From NCBI GenBank assembly GCA_944389555.1, contig CALXMU010000003.1, positions 62,001-126,000 of the forward strand: DNA of 64,000 nucleotides, in the 5' to 3' direction. Under the pieces are notes generated by a model that saw only the letters and a list, made by a program, of their open reading frames with translations, made no database searches and had not been told where the DNA came from. Numbering within the stretch: position 1 is the first letter of the stretch; each line of letters opens with the position of its first letter. Positions 33,528-42,248 of the stretch are shown here, piece after piece. Origin of the DNA: an uncultured Alphaproteobacteria bacterium. GTDB taxonomy: Bacteria > Pseudomonadota > Alphaproteobacteria > Rs-D84. The translations under genes were made by a program, and so were the position numbers.

Positions 33528-34429
33528 TGGCAACGAAGAAAACAACCAATTCTTACAACTTTCCCGCCCCAATGGATAATGACATACTAGTTGGTCATAC
33601 GGCTGTACTAAATGAATTTTTAAGCGCTTGGAACGGAAGAGAGGCACACCCAATACATCCTGTATGGATGTTGACGGGACCACGTGGTATTGGTAAAGCA
33701 ACTCTTGCGTATAAAATTGCAAAAATGATTTATGGTAATGTCGGTGATTTCTTTATCATTGATATGGAAAGAAATATTGACAAAGACGGCAAACCAAAAC
33801 CAGACGGTAAAAGCGTATCTGTTTATACGGTACGTGCAATGATTGAAAAAATGCAAATGTCATCTATGTCTGGGGATTGGCGCGTAATTCTTATAGACTC
33901 TGTTGACGAATTAAATACCGCTGCGTCAAACGCATTACTTAAATTGTTAGAAGAACCGCCTGCCAAAACTTTGTTCTTATTGATAGTTCATCAACTAGCA
34001 AATGTATTACCAACCGTTCGTTCGCGTGCACGCGTTGAAAAAATGCGCCCTTTATCACTATCTCAATTACGTGAATTGTGCGAAAAGTTTATGCCTGATA
34101 CAACCGTAAGCGATGAAACGCTTAGATTGGCAAACGGAAGTTTCGGAAGAATCGCAAACTTAAAAAAATCAGGCGGCGATGTAATATACGAAGAATTACT
34201 TGATTGCCTTAAGAACCCCCGCAGCAATACTATCGACATGATGACAATTGCAAAGAAAATTGCACCAGACCCTGCTCTACATGGTATTTTATTAGACGCA
34301 ATCGCTTATTTCGGTTTGGCAGATTTATACCCGACGGCCACTCATGCCATCGCAGATATTGCAAGAATAAATCTAGAACCAGAACTGGGTTTGTTTAAAA
34401 TAATTACGCAAATAAAACAATGTTTATAG
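33527..34429 (+). CDS. holB: DNA polymerase III delta' subunit-like
   Basis: 300 residues. Walker-A-like GPRGIGKATLA near residue 50 and sensor-like NAASNALLKLLEEPP wording (TAASNALLKLLEEPPAKT) are characteristic of delta' clamp-loader subunits. The zinc module is not obvious, as in several alphaproteobacteria. It belongs to the replisome clamp loader. It overlaps tatD by ten bases and dacA by one, giving a three-gene operon. Confidence 0.88.
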   Translation: MATKKTTNSYNFPAPMDNDILVGHTAVLNEFLSAWNGREAHPIHPVWMLTGPRGIGKATLAYKIAKMIYGNVGDFFIIDMERNIDKDGKPKPDGKSVSVYTVRAMIEKMQMSSMSGDWRVILIDSVDELNTAASNALLKLLEEPPAKTLFLLIVHQLANVLPTVRSRARVEKMRPLSLSQLRELCEKFMPDTTVSDETLRLANGSFGRIANLKKSGGDVIYEELLDCLKNPRSNTIDMMTIAKKIAPDPALHGILLDAIAYFGLADLYPTATHAIADIARINLEPELGLFKIITQIKQCL

Positions 34430-35178
34430 ACACACACTGTCATTTAACAGATAATTATATATCCGGTGATTTAAACGACGTCATTGCTCGTGCCGCAGAA
34501 GTCGGCGTTGATACGTTAATATGCCCGACCGCCGACCCAGATGCAATTGAAAATGCGTTACACATAACTGAAATTCACCCGAACATTTATGCAACCATCG
34601 GTATTCATCCTGAATATGCCGGAATAAATGCTGAAGAATATTTAACTAGTGCCGTTTTGAATCACCCAAAAGTAATAGGTATAGGAGAAATTGGACTCGA
34701 TTATCATAGTGGGAACAACAACCGTGAAGCACAAATAAAACTGTTCGAGCAGCAACTGGATTTAGCAAAAAAATATAATTTACCAGTCGCAATTCATACA
34801 CGTGATGCCGAGGAAGATACAGCATCAATATTAACAAGTGATTATAGTGGTGTTATGCATTGTTTTACAAGTTCTTGGAATTTAGCAAAGGCAATGCTAG
34901 ATAAAGGATTTTTCTTTTCCGCAAGTGGCATTTTGACTTTCAAAAACGCAAGCGAAATTCGTGAAACATTTTCTAAAATTCCCCTTGATAGGCTAGTAGT
35001 AGAAACGGATAGTCCGTACTGCGCACCGGTTCCTTATCGCGGCAAAGTATGCGAACCAGCCTTTGTGGTAGAAACGGCAAAAGTGCTGGCAAATATTAAA
35101 AATATCCCTTTAGAAAAAATGGCTTCAATATTACGTACCAACACCAAAAATTTATATCCAAAATTATCTTTATCTTAA
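34420..35178 (+). CDS. TatD-family metal-dependent hydrolase
   Basis: 252 residues with all family motifs: DTHCHL (H6, H8), GEIGLDYH, VAIHTRDAEEDT, GVMHCFTSS and VETDSPYCAP. Members are metal-dependent DNases of the amidohydrolase superfamily; TatD and YcfH are E. coli relatives. Placement after holB matches the YcfH position seen in many bacteria. Followed by a bidirectional terminator. Confidence 0.9.
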   Translation: MFIDTHCHLTDNYISGDLNDVIARAAEVGVDTLICPTADPDAIENALHITEIHPNIYATIGIHPEYAGINAEEYLTSAVLNHPKVIGIGEIGLDYHSGNNNREAQIKLFEQQLDLAKKYNLPVAIHTRDAEEDTASILTSDYSGVMHCFTSSWNLAKAMLDKGFFFSASGILTFKNASEIRETFSKIPLDRLVVETDSPYCAPVPYRGKVCEPAFVVETAKVLANIKNIPLEKMASILRTNTKNLYPKLSLS

Positions 35179-35179
35179 A

Positions 35180-35208
35180 TAAAAACGCCCGATACGGGCG
35201 TTTTTATT
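35180..35208. terminator. bidirectional terminator
   Basis: AAAACGCCCG and CGGGCGTTTT flank ATA with A and T runs on either side. It serves tatD on the plus strand and the hypothetical gene at 35204 on the minus strand. Confidence 0.85.
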
Positions 35209-35686
35209 TAAGATGCTTTTTCAATTCTCTTACTTTTTCTTGCGTCAACATATGCAAATTTTCAAACGCAAAATAACTTGCCAAATGACGCATTCGTTTA
35301 AGATTATCTTTTACATCCAAAGGAACGAAGACAATATAATAACTGCCACCAGTCGCCAAATTATCATCAGGTTCTAATTCAAGCAATTTAACAATACGTT
35401 TTACATAATTATATGCCCACTTACGTTGCTCTTTATATTTTGAAGATTTAAGCTTTGGCGAGACATTAGGCAGGAACGATACCACAGGTCTATTCTGGAC
35501 GTATGTAAATTCAATTTTAGCCGTTTCATTCAAATACTCTGCCAAAGTATCAAAACCTTTTATTTTATTTCGCAGGGTATAAAAAATATTTTTGGTTCCA
35601 AAATAAGGGTGACATGTATTATAACGTTCCTTATATGTAAAAACGCTTTTTTCTCCTAAAACAGGTCTATATTTTTCCCAATTCAT
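35204..35686 (-). CDS. hypothetical protein
   Basis: 160 residues from ATG 35686. Soluble, basic and rich in aromatic residues; no motif recognised. A beta-strand-like stretch GGSYYIVFVPLDVKD lies two thirds along and the C terminus is a lysine-rich helix. AAGTGAG precedes the start. It sits between tatD and smpB, divergent from smpB. Confidence 0.55.
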   Translation of the reverse strand: MNWEKYRPVLGEKSVFTYKERYNTCHPYFGTKNIFYTLRNKIKGFDTLAEYLNETAKIEFTYVQNRPVVSFLPNVSPKLKSSKYKEQRKWAYNYVKRIVKLLELEPDDNLATGGSYYIVFVPLDVKDNLKRMRHLASYFAFENLHMLTQEKVRELKKHLK

Positions 35687-35734
35687 TGTAAAACTCACTT
35701 CTCTCAAAATAGTACCACAAGTTATTAAATTTGC

Positions 35735-35763
35735 AATTTTTTAGATTGTGATATAGAATGTTC
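35735..35763 (+). promoter_or_regulatory. smpB promoter, near-leaderless
   Basis: TTGCAA, 17-base spacer and TAGAAT lie between about 35732 and 35760, leaving nine bases to the ATG at 35769. No ribosome site is seen. Confidence 0.5.
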
Positions 35764-35768
35764 GCATT

Positions 35769-36236
35769 ATGACACGTCAGTTGATAAAATTTGGTCAAGT
35801 TTCTGAAAACCGTAAAGCACGGTATAGCTACTCTATTGAAGATACAATAGAGGCCGGGATTTCATTGACCGGTGCAGAAATAAAATCGATACGATACGGT
35901 CTTGTAAATATCGTTGACGGTTTTGTACAACGTCGCGGCACAGATTTATACTTAGCAGGAATAGAAATTCAAAAACTTCCTACTGCCGCACGTATCGTAA
36001 ACTTTGATGAACGTAGACCACGCCAATTATTATTACATCGTTCACAAATAAACAGGTTGATTGGTAAATTACAAGAAAAAGGTGCGACCATTGTACCGCT
36101 TAAATTATATTTTAATAATCGCGGGCGTCTAAAAGTTTTACTTGGTATCGGTTATGGTAAAAATAAATTTGATAAACGCGAAACTATTAAGCAACGCGAA
36201 TGGAACAAAAGTAAAGCCCGCATATTAAAAGGCTAA
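35769..36236 (+). CDS. smpB: SsrA-binding protein SmpB
   Basis: 155 residues. Typical SmpB: NRKARYSYSIEDTIEAGISL, TGAEIKSIR, FVQRR, LPTAARIV..., LKLYFNNRGRLKVLLGIGYGK and a basic KRETIKQREW tail that enters the mRNA channel. It works with tmRNA to rescue stalled ribosomes. tmRNA itself was not seen in this window. Length is normal. Confidence 0.95.
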   Translation: MTRQLIKFGQVSENRKARYSYSIEDTIEAGISLTGAEIKSIRYGLVNIVDGFVQRRGTDLYLAGIEIQKLPTAARIVNFDERRPRQLLLHRSQINRLIGKLQEKGATIVPLKLYFNNRGRLKVLLGIGYGKNKFDKRETIKQREWNKSKARILKG

Positions 36237-36283
36237 AAAAATAAATCCGCCCAAAGGCGAATTTATTTTACCCATAAGGAAAA

Positions 36284-36781
36284 TTAATTGCGCATACCGC
36301 GTTCAATACCATTACCAGCGCGCATTTGACGTCCCAATTCTTTTCTTATTGCGCGATATTCTTCATGTGTAATGCAACCATCATGATCTATATCCATCAT
36401 CGGCAAAACTTCCTGCATTTGCGGACACTTTACAGATGACACATCTAGACAACCGTTGTCAAAATCAACACGAGGTCCACGGAAATAGCGGTTACCGTCA
36501 ACAAACTTTGCCGCCGCAAATCCTAACGCAAAAACAATCAAAATCATTATAAATTTTAACATGAAACGAACACATCTTGAACCGCGATGTGCACATTTAC
36601 AATCTGGGCCACAATTGCAATGACCACCGCACATGCAAGGTGCACTTTCTGGCATCGGTGCAACTTTGATTTCTTCTTTTACGACAGCTGGCTTTACCGC
36701 TTTTTTAGGTGCGGCTTTTTTTGCTGTTTTCTTTACTTCGGTTGCTTTCGCAGTTGTTTTTTTTGTAGATTTCTTTGGCAT
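36284..36781 (-). CDS. Lys/Ala-rich, Cys-rich membrane protein with EF-hand
   Basis: 165 residues with four distinct parts. Residues 1-40 are a lysine/alanine/proline-rich histone-H1-like tail. Residues about 44-70 hold eight cysteines and two histidines (CMCGGHCNCGPDCKCAHRG), which look metal-binding. About 73-95 is one membrane segment (FMLKFIMILIVFALGFAAAK). The C-terminal domain has one canonical EF-hand loop DIDHDGCITHEE. The tail and cysteine array would lie in the cytoplasm and the EF-hand in the periplasm. GGAAGG precedes the start. No named family is recognised. Confidence 0.7.
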   Translation of the reverse strand: MPKKSTKKTTAKATEVKKTAKKAAPKKAVKPAVVKEEIKVAPMPESAPCMCGGHCNCGPDCKCAHRGSRCVRFMLKFIMILIVFALGFAAAKFVDGNRYFRGPRVDFDNGCLDVSSVKCPQMQEVLPMMDIDHDGCITHEEYRAIRKELGRQMRAGNGIERGMRN

Positions 36782-36853
36782 TTTATATCCTTCCTCTTAT
36801 TTGTTTTACGCGTACGATTGTATTCTTTTCATAAAAATATGTAAAGAATAAAT

Positions 36854-37774
36854 TTAATCATCTTCTACATGTGCGCGCGGATGGGCATGCTCATACACAT
36901 TCATAATTTCAGACATGTTTACTTTGGTATATAATTGAGTCGTCGATAATGACGAATGCCCAAGCAATTCTTGTAAACTTCTTAAATCCGCACCACCGGC
37001 AAGTAATGCCGTTGCAAAAGTATGACGCAAAGCATGCGGCGTCACATAATCTGGTAATTGTAAATAGTGCCGTAATTTTTCAACAACCTTTTCTGCCATA
37101 CGAGGCGACATCGGTAACCCCCGAACGCTACGAAACAATTCATCTTCTGCCGCATTACCAAACGGACGTAATGAAATATATTTTTCTATAGCGTCTAATA
37201 CCGCTGGTAATACCGGAACAATACGTTCTTTTGACCCTTTACCCAAAATTCTAAACGAATCCGGCCGTCCACGAACATCTATATTTTTTAACGCTAACGC
37301 TTCTGATATACGTAAACCGCAACCAAATATCAGTACTACTAAAGCCCAATCACGCGCAGCAATCCAAGGTTCCGCCTCATCTATTGCTCGGATTGCATCA
37401 TGCATATCTTCTACGTCACTAACTTCTATAGCCTTTGAAAGTTTACGTGGAACTTTAGGTGATGAAATCAATCCAATCGCATTATTAGTTACATTATACT
37501 TCCTTGCCAGAAACCTATAAAAACCGCGTAAAGAAGATAACGCACGCGCAGTAGACTTATGTGCTAAATCTCTTCGCTGTCTATCGGCAAGCCAAGAACG
37601 AAAGCATATTGTGTCTGCACGCGCAAAATCTGATAAAAAAACATCCGCGCCATTAAAGTTTTCATAAAACTTTATGAAATCGCGGATGTCCGTTTCATAC
37701 GCAGTTGCCGTATGCGCAGAATAATTTTTAGTCTGCGTTAAATATTCAATAAAAGCAGAAACATATTCTTCCAT
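36854..37774 (-). CDS. tyrosine recombinase XerC/XerD-like
   Basis: 306 residues. An N-terminal SAM-like core-binding domain (about 1-100) is followed by the catalytic domain: GCGLRISEAL (Arg), GKGSKERIVP (Lys), HALRHTFA (His-x-x-Arg), LGHSSLSTTQLYTKV (His and nucleophile Tyr). It resolves chromosome dimers at dif with its partner recombinase, or acts as one of the two. XerC and XerD cannot be told apart by eye. It is followed upstream by a SIMPL-domain gene with a short gap. Confidence 0.85.
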   Translation of the reverse strand: MEEYVSAFIEYLTQTKNYSAHTATAYETDIRDFIKFYENFNGADVFLSDFARADTICFRSWLADRQRRDLAHKSTARALSSLRGFYRFLARKYNVTNNAIGLISSPKVPRKLSKAIEVSDVEDMHDAIRAIDEAEPWIAARDWALVVLIFGCGLRISEALALKNIDVRGRPDSFRILGKGSKERIVPVLPAVLDAIEKYISLRPFGNAAEDELFRSVRGLPMSPRMAEKVVEKLRHYLQLPDYVTPHALRHTFATALLAGGADLRSLQELLGHSSLSTTQLYTKVNMSEIMNVYEHAHPRAHVEDD

Positions 37775-37780
37775 TATATA

Positions 37781-38521
37781 CTATTTTATCTCAAAGGTTG
37801 CAGAAACACTGACCGAAACCTCCGTATCTTTAGCAACTATACTGCCCGCCGCACTAAAAGCATCTGCTTCTGCAACCGCCATTTTAGCACTTGTCGTTAG
37901 AAAATTTGATGCTCTTGGTTGAATAGACGGAGCACTTACATTATATGATACGCTAAGCATTTTACCGGCAGTGCGCCCATCACCCGCCGCCAAAGCGTCC
38001 GCCCGTTCACGAGCGTTTTCAACGGCTGCCCCCAAACATTCTTCTAGTACAGGTTTCATCGCCTCTGCACTAGTATACATACGTAAATTTTCCGAATATA
38101 CATTTTCTTGACCTGCAAACTGAGTCAATATCTTTTCAATCGTTTCTATGTTATCTGCAGATACTTCTATTGCTATCGTGGTCTCTGTTCCCAATACAAC
38201 AGATTTTTCCAGCTCTCGATTCCATTCACTCTTTTCATAAGAATTGAACTCTGTCGTCTGCATCTGAACGTCTTGCTTTTTTAAGTAATCCGTAATTTCA
38301 GCAATTTTTGCGGTCGCCATTTTCATCGACGTGGCCGCACTTTTATCCAAAGTCGTTACGCGTAAAGTAATAGCAGTTCTATCTTTCTGAACGCTTGTTA
38401 AGCATTGACCGTCTACAGAAATTACACGCGGAGGCACAGGTTTTTCCAACCAACCAAACAATAATGCTAATACCGCACCTGTACCTATTACGCTGCCGCC
38501 CCAAATCAATGACTTCTTCAT
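37781..38521 (-). CDS. SIMPL-domain (DUF541) protein
   Basis: 246 residues from ATG 38521 (GGAGAGG upstream). An N-terminal membrane segment (LIWGGSVIGTGAVLALLFGW) anchors it, and the rest is the DUF541/SIMPL fold: DGQCLTSVQKDRTAITLRVT, DVQMQTTEFNSY, and the C-terminal EVSVSVSATFEI strand. SIMPL proteins are periplasmic or inner-membrane and mostly uncharacterised; some respond to oxidative stress. It lies between trpS and the Xer gene in one minus-strand unit. Confidence 0.75.
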   Translation of the reverse strand: MKKSLIWGGSVIGTGAVLALLFGWLEKPVPPRVISVDGQCLTSVQKDRTAITLRVTTLDKSAATSMKMATAKIAEITDYLKKQDVQMQTTEFNSYEKSEWNRELEKSVVLGTETTIAIEVSADNIETIEKILTQFAGQENVYSENLRMYTSAEAMKPVLEECLGAAVENARERADALAAGDGRTAGKMLSVSYNVSAPSIQPRASNFLTTSAKMAVAEADAFSAAGSIVAKDTEVSVSVSATFEIK

Positions 38522-38546
38522 AACCTCTCCTTTCCTTAAAATAATT

Positions 38547-39602
38547 TTAATCAAAATAATTTAACTTCATCGCTCGCTTTACACGAGAAACCGTTTCTGC
38601 TGCTGCTGCACGTGCCTGCTCTGTACCAACACGCAATACTTCCATTACCGCATCTGGATCGCGCGCAAATAACTCGCGACGTTCACGTATCGGTTCCAAT
38701 GTCTCTTGCAATACAGAGTTCAAGAATTTCTTTACCTTCACATCGCCCAAACCTCCGCGTTCATAGTGTGCGGCCAATTCTTCATAATTAGAATACTCTG
38801 GTAAAAATGCGGCAAAGTGTTCCGGTTTGGCAAAAACAGACAAGTATATAAACACAGGATTTTCCGTAGTATTACCAGGGTCTTCTATGCGCAAATGATT
38901 TGGATCAGTAAACATAGTTTTTACTTTAGCCGCTATTTCATCTGCAGAATCTTTAAGATAAATACAATTATTTAATGACTTGCTCATTTTAGCGTTACCA
39001 TCTGTACCCGGCAATCTTGCCGCAGCCTCAGACTTAGGAACAATAGCATGCGGGGTAACCAAAGTTTCCCCATAAATACTATTAAATTTATGAACAATTT
39101 CTGCCGCCTGCTCTATCATCGGTAATTGGTCTTCACCGACGGGTATTATGTTCGCATCAAAAGCAGTTATATCTGCTGCCTGAGATATCGGATATGTGAA
39201 AAAACCAACGGGAATTCCACCATTGAATTTCTCTTTCTGTGAAATTTCCGTCTTTACCGTAGGATTGCGCTGCAAGCGCGCAACTGTAACCAAATTCATA
39301 TAGTAAAAAGTTAGTTCCGTCAGCTCTGATACTTCTGACTGTATAAACATAACAGTTTTATTTGGGTCATAACCGACCGCCAACATATCCAAAACCACTT
39401 CCATAACATTTTCATGGACCTTTTCCGGTTTATCAAAGTTATCTGTTAAACCCTGAGCGTCGGCAATCATACCGTACATACGGCTATAATCGCCTTTATT
39501 CTGAATTTCCACGTTTGAAGACAATGCCCCTACAAGATGTCCTATGTGTAAAGCACCTGTGGGTCTGATACCTGTTAAAATTATATTTTTTGATTCTGCC
39601 AT
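38547..39602 (-). CDS. trpS: tryptophanyl-tRNA synthetase
   Basis: 351 residues, class I. The HIGH motif is LHIGH in TGIRPTGALHIGHLVGAL and the KMSKS motif is AKMSKSLNN near residue 205. GEDQLPMIE holds the ATP/Trp pocket. Length fits bacterial TrpRS (about 330-350). It charges tRNA-Trp. Confidence 0.95.
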   Translation of the reverse strand: MAESKNIILTGIRPTGALHIGHLVGALSSNVEIQNKGDYSRMYGMIADAQGLTDNFDKPEKVHENVMEVVLDMLAVGYDPNKTVMFIQSEVSELTELTFYYMNLVTVARLQRNPTVKTEISQKEKFNGGIPVGFFTYPISQAADITAFDANIIPVGEDQLPMIEQAAEIVHKFNSIYGETLVTPHAIVPKSEAAARLPGTDGNAKMSKSLNNCIYLKDSADEIAAKVKTMFTDPNHLRIEDPGNTTENPVFIYLSVFAKPEHFAAFLPEYSNYEELAAHYERGGLGDVKVKKFLNSVLQETLEPIRERRELFARDPDAVMEVLRVGTEQARAAAAETVSRVKRAMKLNYFD

Positions 39603-39651
39603 CTGAAAAATCCTTTGTCATATTATGATAAAACGTTTGCAAAAACTTTAC

Positions 39652-39685
39652 CAGTAAAAAGAAATCCCGCCGAAATGGCGGGATT
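39652..39685 (-). terminator. rpsD terminator
   Basis: AATCCCGCC and GGCGGGATT flank a five-base loop (39663-39685). The minus strand continues with a TTTCTTTTTA tract. Confidence 0.8.
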
Positions 39686-39706
39686 CTTTTTCCTTTCGCG
39701 TTATTT

Positions 39707-40339
39707 TTAACGAGAATAGAATTCAACGACCAATTCCGGGAACATCTGAACAGGATATGGAACGTCCGCGAATGCTGGAACACGTGTATATGTTGCAGTA
39801 AAGTTCGCGCTGTCCACATTGATGTAATCCGGCCAAGTGCGTTCCGCTGATTCCAATGCCAAAACAACCAACGGCATTTGCTTTGCTTTTTCACTAACAG
39901 TAATGACATCACCAGGTTTTACCTGATATGAAGCAATTTTAACGCGTTTACCATTTACATAAATATGACCATGGCTTACTAATTGACGCGCTGAAAATAC
40001 AGTCGGAGCCAATTTAGAACGGTATACAACAGCGTCTAAACGACGTTCCAATAAACCGATCAAATTATCTGGTGTATCGCCTTTCATATTAGCAGCTTCC
40101 AAATAATATGCGCGGAACTTCTTTTCACCGACGTTACCATAGTAACCTTTTAAAGTCTGCTTTGCGCGCATCTGTTTTGCGTAATCAGATGAATTACCAC
40201 CACGAGATGTTGGACCATGCTGTCCAGGTTTATACTTACGTTTATTAAACGGAGATTTTGCCTGACCCCACAGGTTTACACCCAAACTGCGGCCGATTTT
40301 TAACTTTCTTGTGCTGCGCTTTGCGCCTGCTCTTGCCAT
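39707..40339 (-). CDS. rpsD: 30S ribosomal protein S4
   Basis: 210 residues. Alphaproteobacterial-type S4: [30 protein letters not shown], and an S4 RNA-binding domain with [12 protein letters not shown] and [13 protein letters not shown]. It starts 16S rRNA folding on the small subunit. The four-cysteine zinc site of some S4 proteins is absent. Monocistronic with its own terminator. Confidence 0.97.
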   Translation of the reverse strand: MARAGAKRSTRKLKIGRSLGVNLWGQAKSPFNKRKYKPGQHGPTSRGGNSSDYAKQMRAKQTLKGYYGNVGEKKFRAYYLEAANMKGDTPDNLIGLLERRLDAVVYRSKLAPTVFSARQLVSHGHIYVNGKRVKIASYQVKPGDVITVSEKAKQMPLVVLALESAERTWPDYINVDSANFTATYTRVPAFADVPYPVQMFPELVVEFYSR

Positions 40340-40485
40340 AATATTATCCTTTTTCTTTTGGTTTTTACGGTGCCAGACTTTTCACAGAATCCTTATCAAT
40401 GATATGACCAAAAGACATATCTCTTATTCAGTTCTGGTTATCCAGCGGGGTTTAGTTTATAGTGTTTTTCTAGAAAAATCAAGTA

Positions 40486-40510
40486 AAAATCCCGCAATGC
40501 GGGATTTTTT
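40486..40510 (-). terminator. lemA-family gene terminator
   Basis: AAATCCCGC, loop AAT, GCGGGATTT, with T residues on the minus strand after the stem. It begins beside the stop of the gene at 40511. Confidence 0.8.
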
Positions 40511-41050
40511 TTAAAATTTTACTTTCGGTGCAACTTTTTCTTTCTCATCCATTTCAAACATTTTTTCCTGCTTTATATTGAACATGTTCGCAATTATATT
40601 AGAAGGAAATTGTTCAATCTGAGTGTTTAACCCCATAACAACCGTATTATAAAACTGACGAGCCGCCTGAATTTTAGTTTCCGTATCCGTCAATTCACGT
40701 TGCAATTCTAAAAAGTTTTCATTCGCACGCAACGTCGGATAATTTTCAGATAAAGCAAAAATACTTTTTAATGTTTCCGTCAAACGATTTTCTGCATCTG
40801 CCTTAGACGGACCGTTAGCCTTCATCGCCGCATCACGAGCAGAAACAACAGATTCTAATGTTTCCCGTTCGTGCTTTGCCGCCCCGCGAACTGTTTCTAT
40901 CAAATTAGGAATCAAATCATAACGACGCTTCAATTGAGTATCTATCGTCGCCCAGGCTTCTTTAACCTGATTCTGCCTAGAAACTAATCCATTATATACA
41001 GCGATGAAATATAATAATATAACAGCAATAACCGCAATCGCAATCCACAT
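40511..41050 (-). CDS. lemA: LemA-family protein
   Basis: 179 residues from ATG 41050 (AAGGAG upstream; upstream in-frame ATG has no ribosome site). An N-terminal membrane segment (WIAIAVIAVILLYFIAVYNG) is followed by a coiled-coil bundle carrying the LemA blocks VKEAWATIDTQLKRRYDLIP, NLIETV, ARQFYNTVVMGLN and FPSNIIANMF. LemA proteins are cytoplasmic-membrane or envelope proteins of uncertain role. It is next to HU by position only. Confidence 0.85.
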   Translation of the reverse strand: MWIAIAVIAVILLYFIAVYNGLVSRQNQVKEAWATIDTQLKRRYDLIPNLIETVRGAAKHERETLESVVSARDAAMKANGPSKADAENRLTETLKSIFALSENYPTLRANENFLELQRELTDTETKIQAARQFYNTVVMGLNTQIEQFPSNIIANMFNIKQEKMFEMDEKEKVAPKVKF

Positions 41051-41121
41051 ATAAGAACTCCTTTTTTCTTTATTTAGATTTATTTTATACGCACTATGAA
41101 TTAAAAGCAAAGATTTTTATA

Positions 41122-41151
41122 AAAAAAACGTCGCTCGATCGAGCGACGTTC
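41122..41151 (-). terminator. HU gene terminator
   Basis: A perfect palindrome AACGTCGCTCGA/TCGAGCGACGTT at 41128-41151. On the minus strand it is followed by eight T residues. Confidence 0.9.
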
Positions 41152-41171
41152 TTAACAAAACCTTAAACGAT

Positions 41172-41444
41172 TTAGTTCAAAGCATCCTTCAATGCTTTAC
41201 CCGGCTTAAATTTAGGCTGAGTAGAAGCTGGGATTTTAATAGCAGCACCTGTCTGAGGATTGCGGCCTGTTGTAGCTTTACGTTTCGCTGTTGTGAATGT
41301 ACCGAAACCAACCAAGCGAACTTCGCCCTTCTTTTTCAGAACTTTTGTAACTGTGTTGATGAATGCATCCAAGCATGCAGCTGCTGTTGCTTTTGTTACT
41401 TCAACTTCGTTTGCGATTGCTTCAATCAATTGCTGTTTGTTCAT
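41172..41444 (-). CDS. HU-family DNA-binding protein
   Basis: 90 residues, exactly HU length, from ATG 41444 with AAGGAG upstream. Signature: MNKQQLIEAIA, VRLVGFGTFTTAKRKATTGR and NPQTGAAIKIPASTQPKFKP with the intercalating proline arm. It bends and compacts DNA as a dimer. Transcribed from a good promoter through an unusually structured 5' leader. Confidence 0.95.
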   Translation of the reverse strand: MNKQQLIEAIANEVEVTKATAAACLDAFINTVTKVLKKKGEVRLVGFGTFTTAKRKATTGRNPQTGAAIKIPASTQPKFKPGKALKDALN

Positions 41445-41490
41445 GTGTTTTCTCCTTTCATATAAATTTATATAAGGTGTCCGGCAGACC

Positions 41491-41586
41491 CAAGGCAATG
41501 TCTATAGAATCTTTTATTTGCAGATATACGCCTCTTTTCACAAACCGTGTATCGCAAGCCATTGTATTCTATGGACATTGCCCTTG
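41491..41586 (-). promoter_or_regulatory. long stem-loop in the HU mRNA leader
   Basis: A 20-base arm at 41491-41510 (CAAGGCAATGTCTATAGAAT) is complementary to 41566-41586 apart from one G-U type change and one extra base. An inner stem GATATACG/CGTGTATC (41523-41530 with 41547-41554) is set off by internal loops of 11-12 bases. It starts about nine bases after the predicted transcription start and ends 46 bases before the HU ATG. Confidence 0.65.
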
Positions 41587-41598
41587 CTGCTTGTACGA

Positions 41599-41627
41599 AT
41601 CGTAGAGAATTCGCGGCTTTAAGTCAA
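41599..41627 (-). promoter_or_regulatory. HU promoter
   Basis: On the minus strand TTGACT (complement of 41622-41627) and TACGAT (complement of 41599-41604) are separated by 17 bases. Predicted transcription start is near 41592, giving a leader of about 150 bases. Confidence 0.65.
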
Positions 41628-41679
41628 GAGCATATTTAATTCAAAGAAATTTTTATAAATGTTGACAAATTTATTGAAT

Positions 41680-42156
41680 TTAATTATGAACCGCTTCTGC
41701 CCTGACGGCGCGCGCACCAGGTGTATCACTTTCACACAATACATACTGACCGTTTAACCCGTCTACTGTTACACTTCTAAAATGGTTTGGCGTCATGACA
41801 AACAATAAAATTATCACGCTGACCCAGAACGTGAATTTGGTCAACTGCCACGGTTTCTGAAAACTTTCGCGCTTAAAAGAATCGTTCAATAAATTTTGAT
41901 ATAACGCCCACCCCCAACTAAATGCCAACAACATTACCGCAAAAAATAATATTATTATCATATACTGTTTAAAATACGATAATGCAGAAGCAAATCCATC
42001 CCAAAAACCGCTGGTCGTCGGACATATGTACAACGCGTCCGCCGCCGTTTCCGGTGAAAGCATAATTGCCGCCTGTGGTGCCAATTGAAGATCAAACGAC
42101 GTAACTATAACGATAGATACCAACGCGACTATGGCAAATAACATAAGTGGTTTCAT
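41680..42156 (-). CDS. hypothetical membrane protein
   Basis: 158 residues with three hydrophobic segments: 4-20, about 63-85 (YMIIILFFAVMLLAFSWGW) and about 105-122 (FTFWVSVIILLFVMTP). The final 35 residues, with one cysteine (YVLCESD), and the loop after segment one (YICPTTSG) probably face the periplasm. The family is not recognised. It is a single gene divergent from the glycosyltransferase-like gene. Confidence 0.6.
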   Translation of the reverse strand: MKPLMLFAIVALVSIVIVTSFDLQLAPQAAIMLSPETAADALYICPTTSGFWDGFASALSYFKQYMIIILFFAVMLLAFSWGWALYQNLLNDSFKRESFQKPWQLTKFTFWVSVIILLFVMTPNHFRSVTVDGLNGQYVLCESDTPGARAVRAEAVHN

Positions 42157-42210
42157 TTATTTGATTCCTTAAAATCTTTGTTTTATATTATAACATAAAT
42201 AAGTAAGCAA

Positions 42211-42239
42211 TTGCAATTTTATAAACTTTTATTTAGAAT
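42211..42239 (+). promoter_or_regulatory. near-leaderless promoter of the glycosyltransferase-like gene
   Basis: TTGCAA (42211-42216), 17-base spacer, TAGAAT (42234-42239), then nine bases to the ATG at 42249. No ribosome site. Confidence 0.6.
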
Positions 42240-42248
42240 CACGAAATC

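Noticed and set aside
41491-41586. SRP RNA or 6S RNA
   Set aside because: No GGAA-type SRP loop with AGCA partner is present, and the length (about 96 nt) and loop sizes do not fit 6S; a leader structure is simpler.
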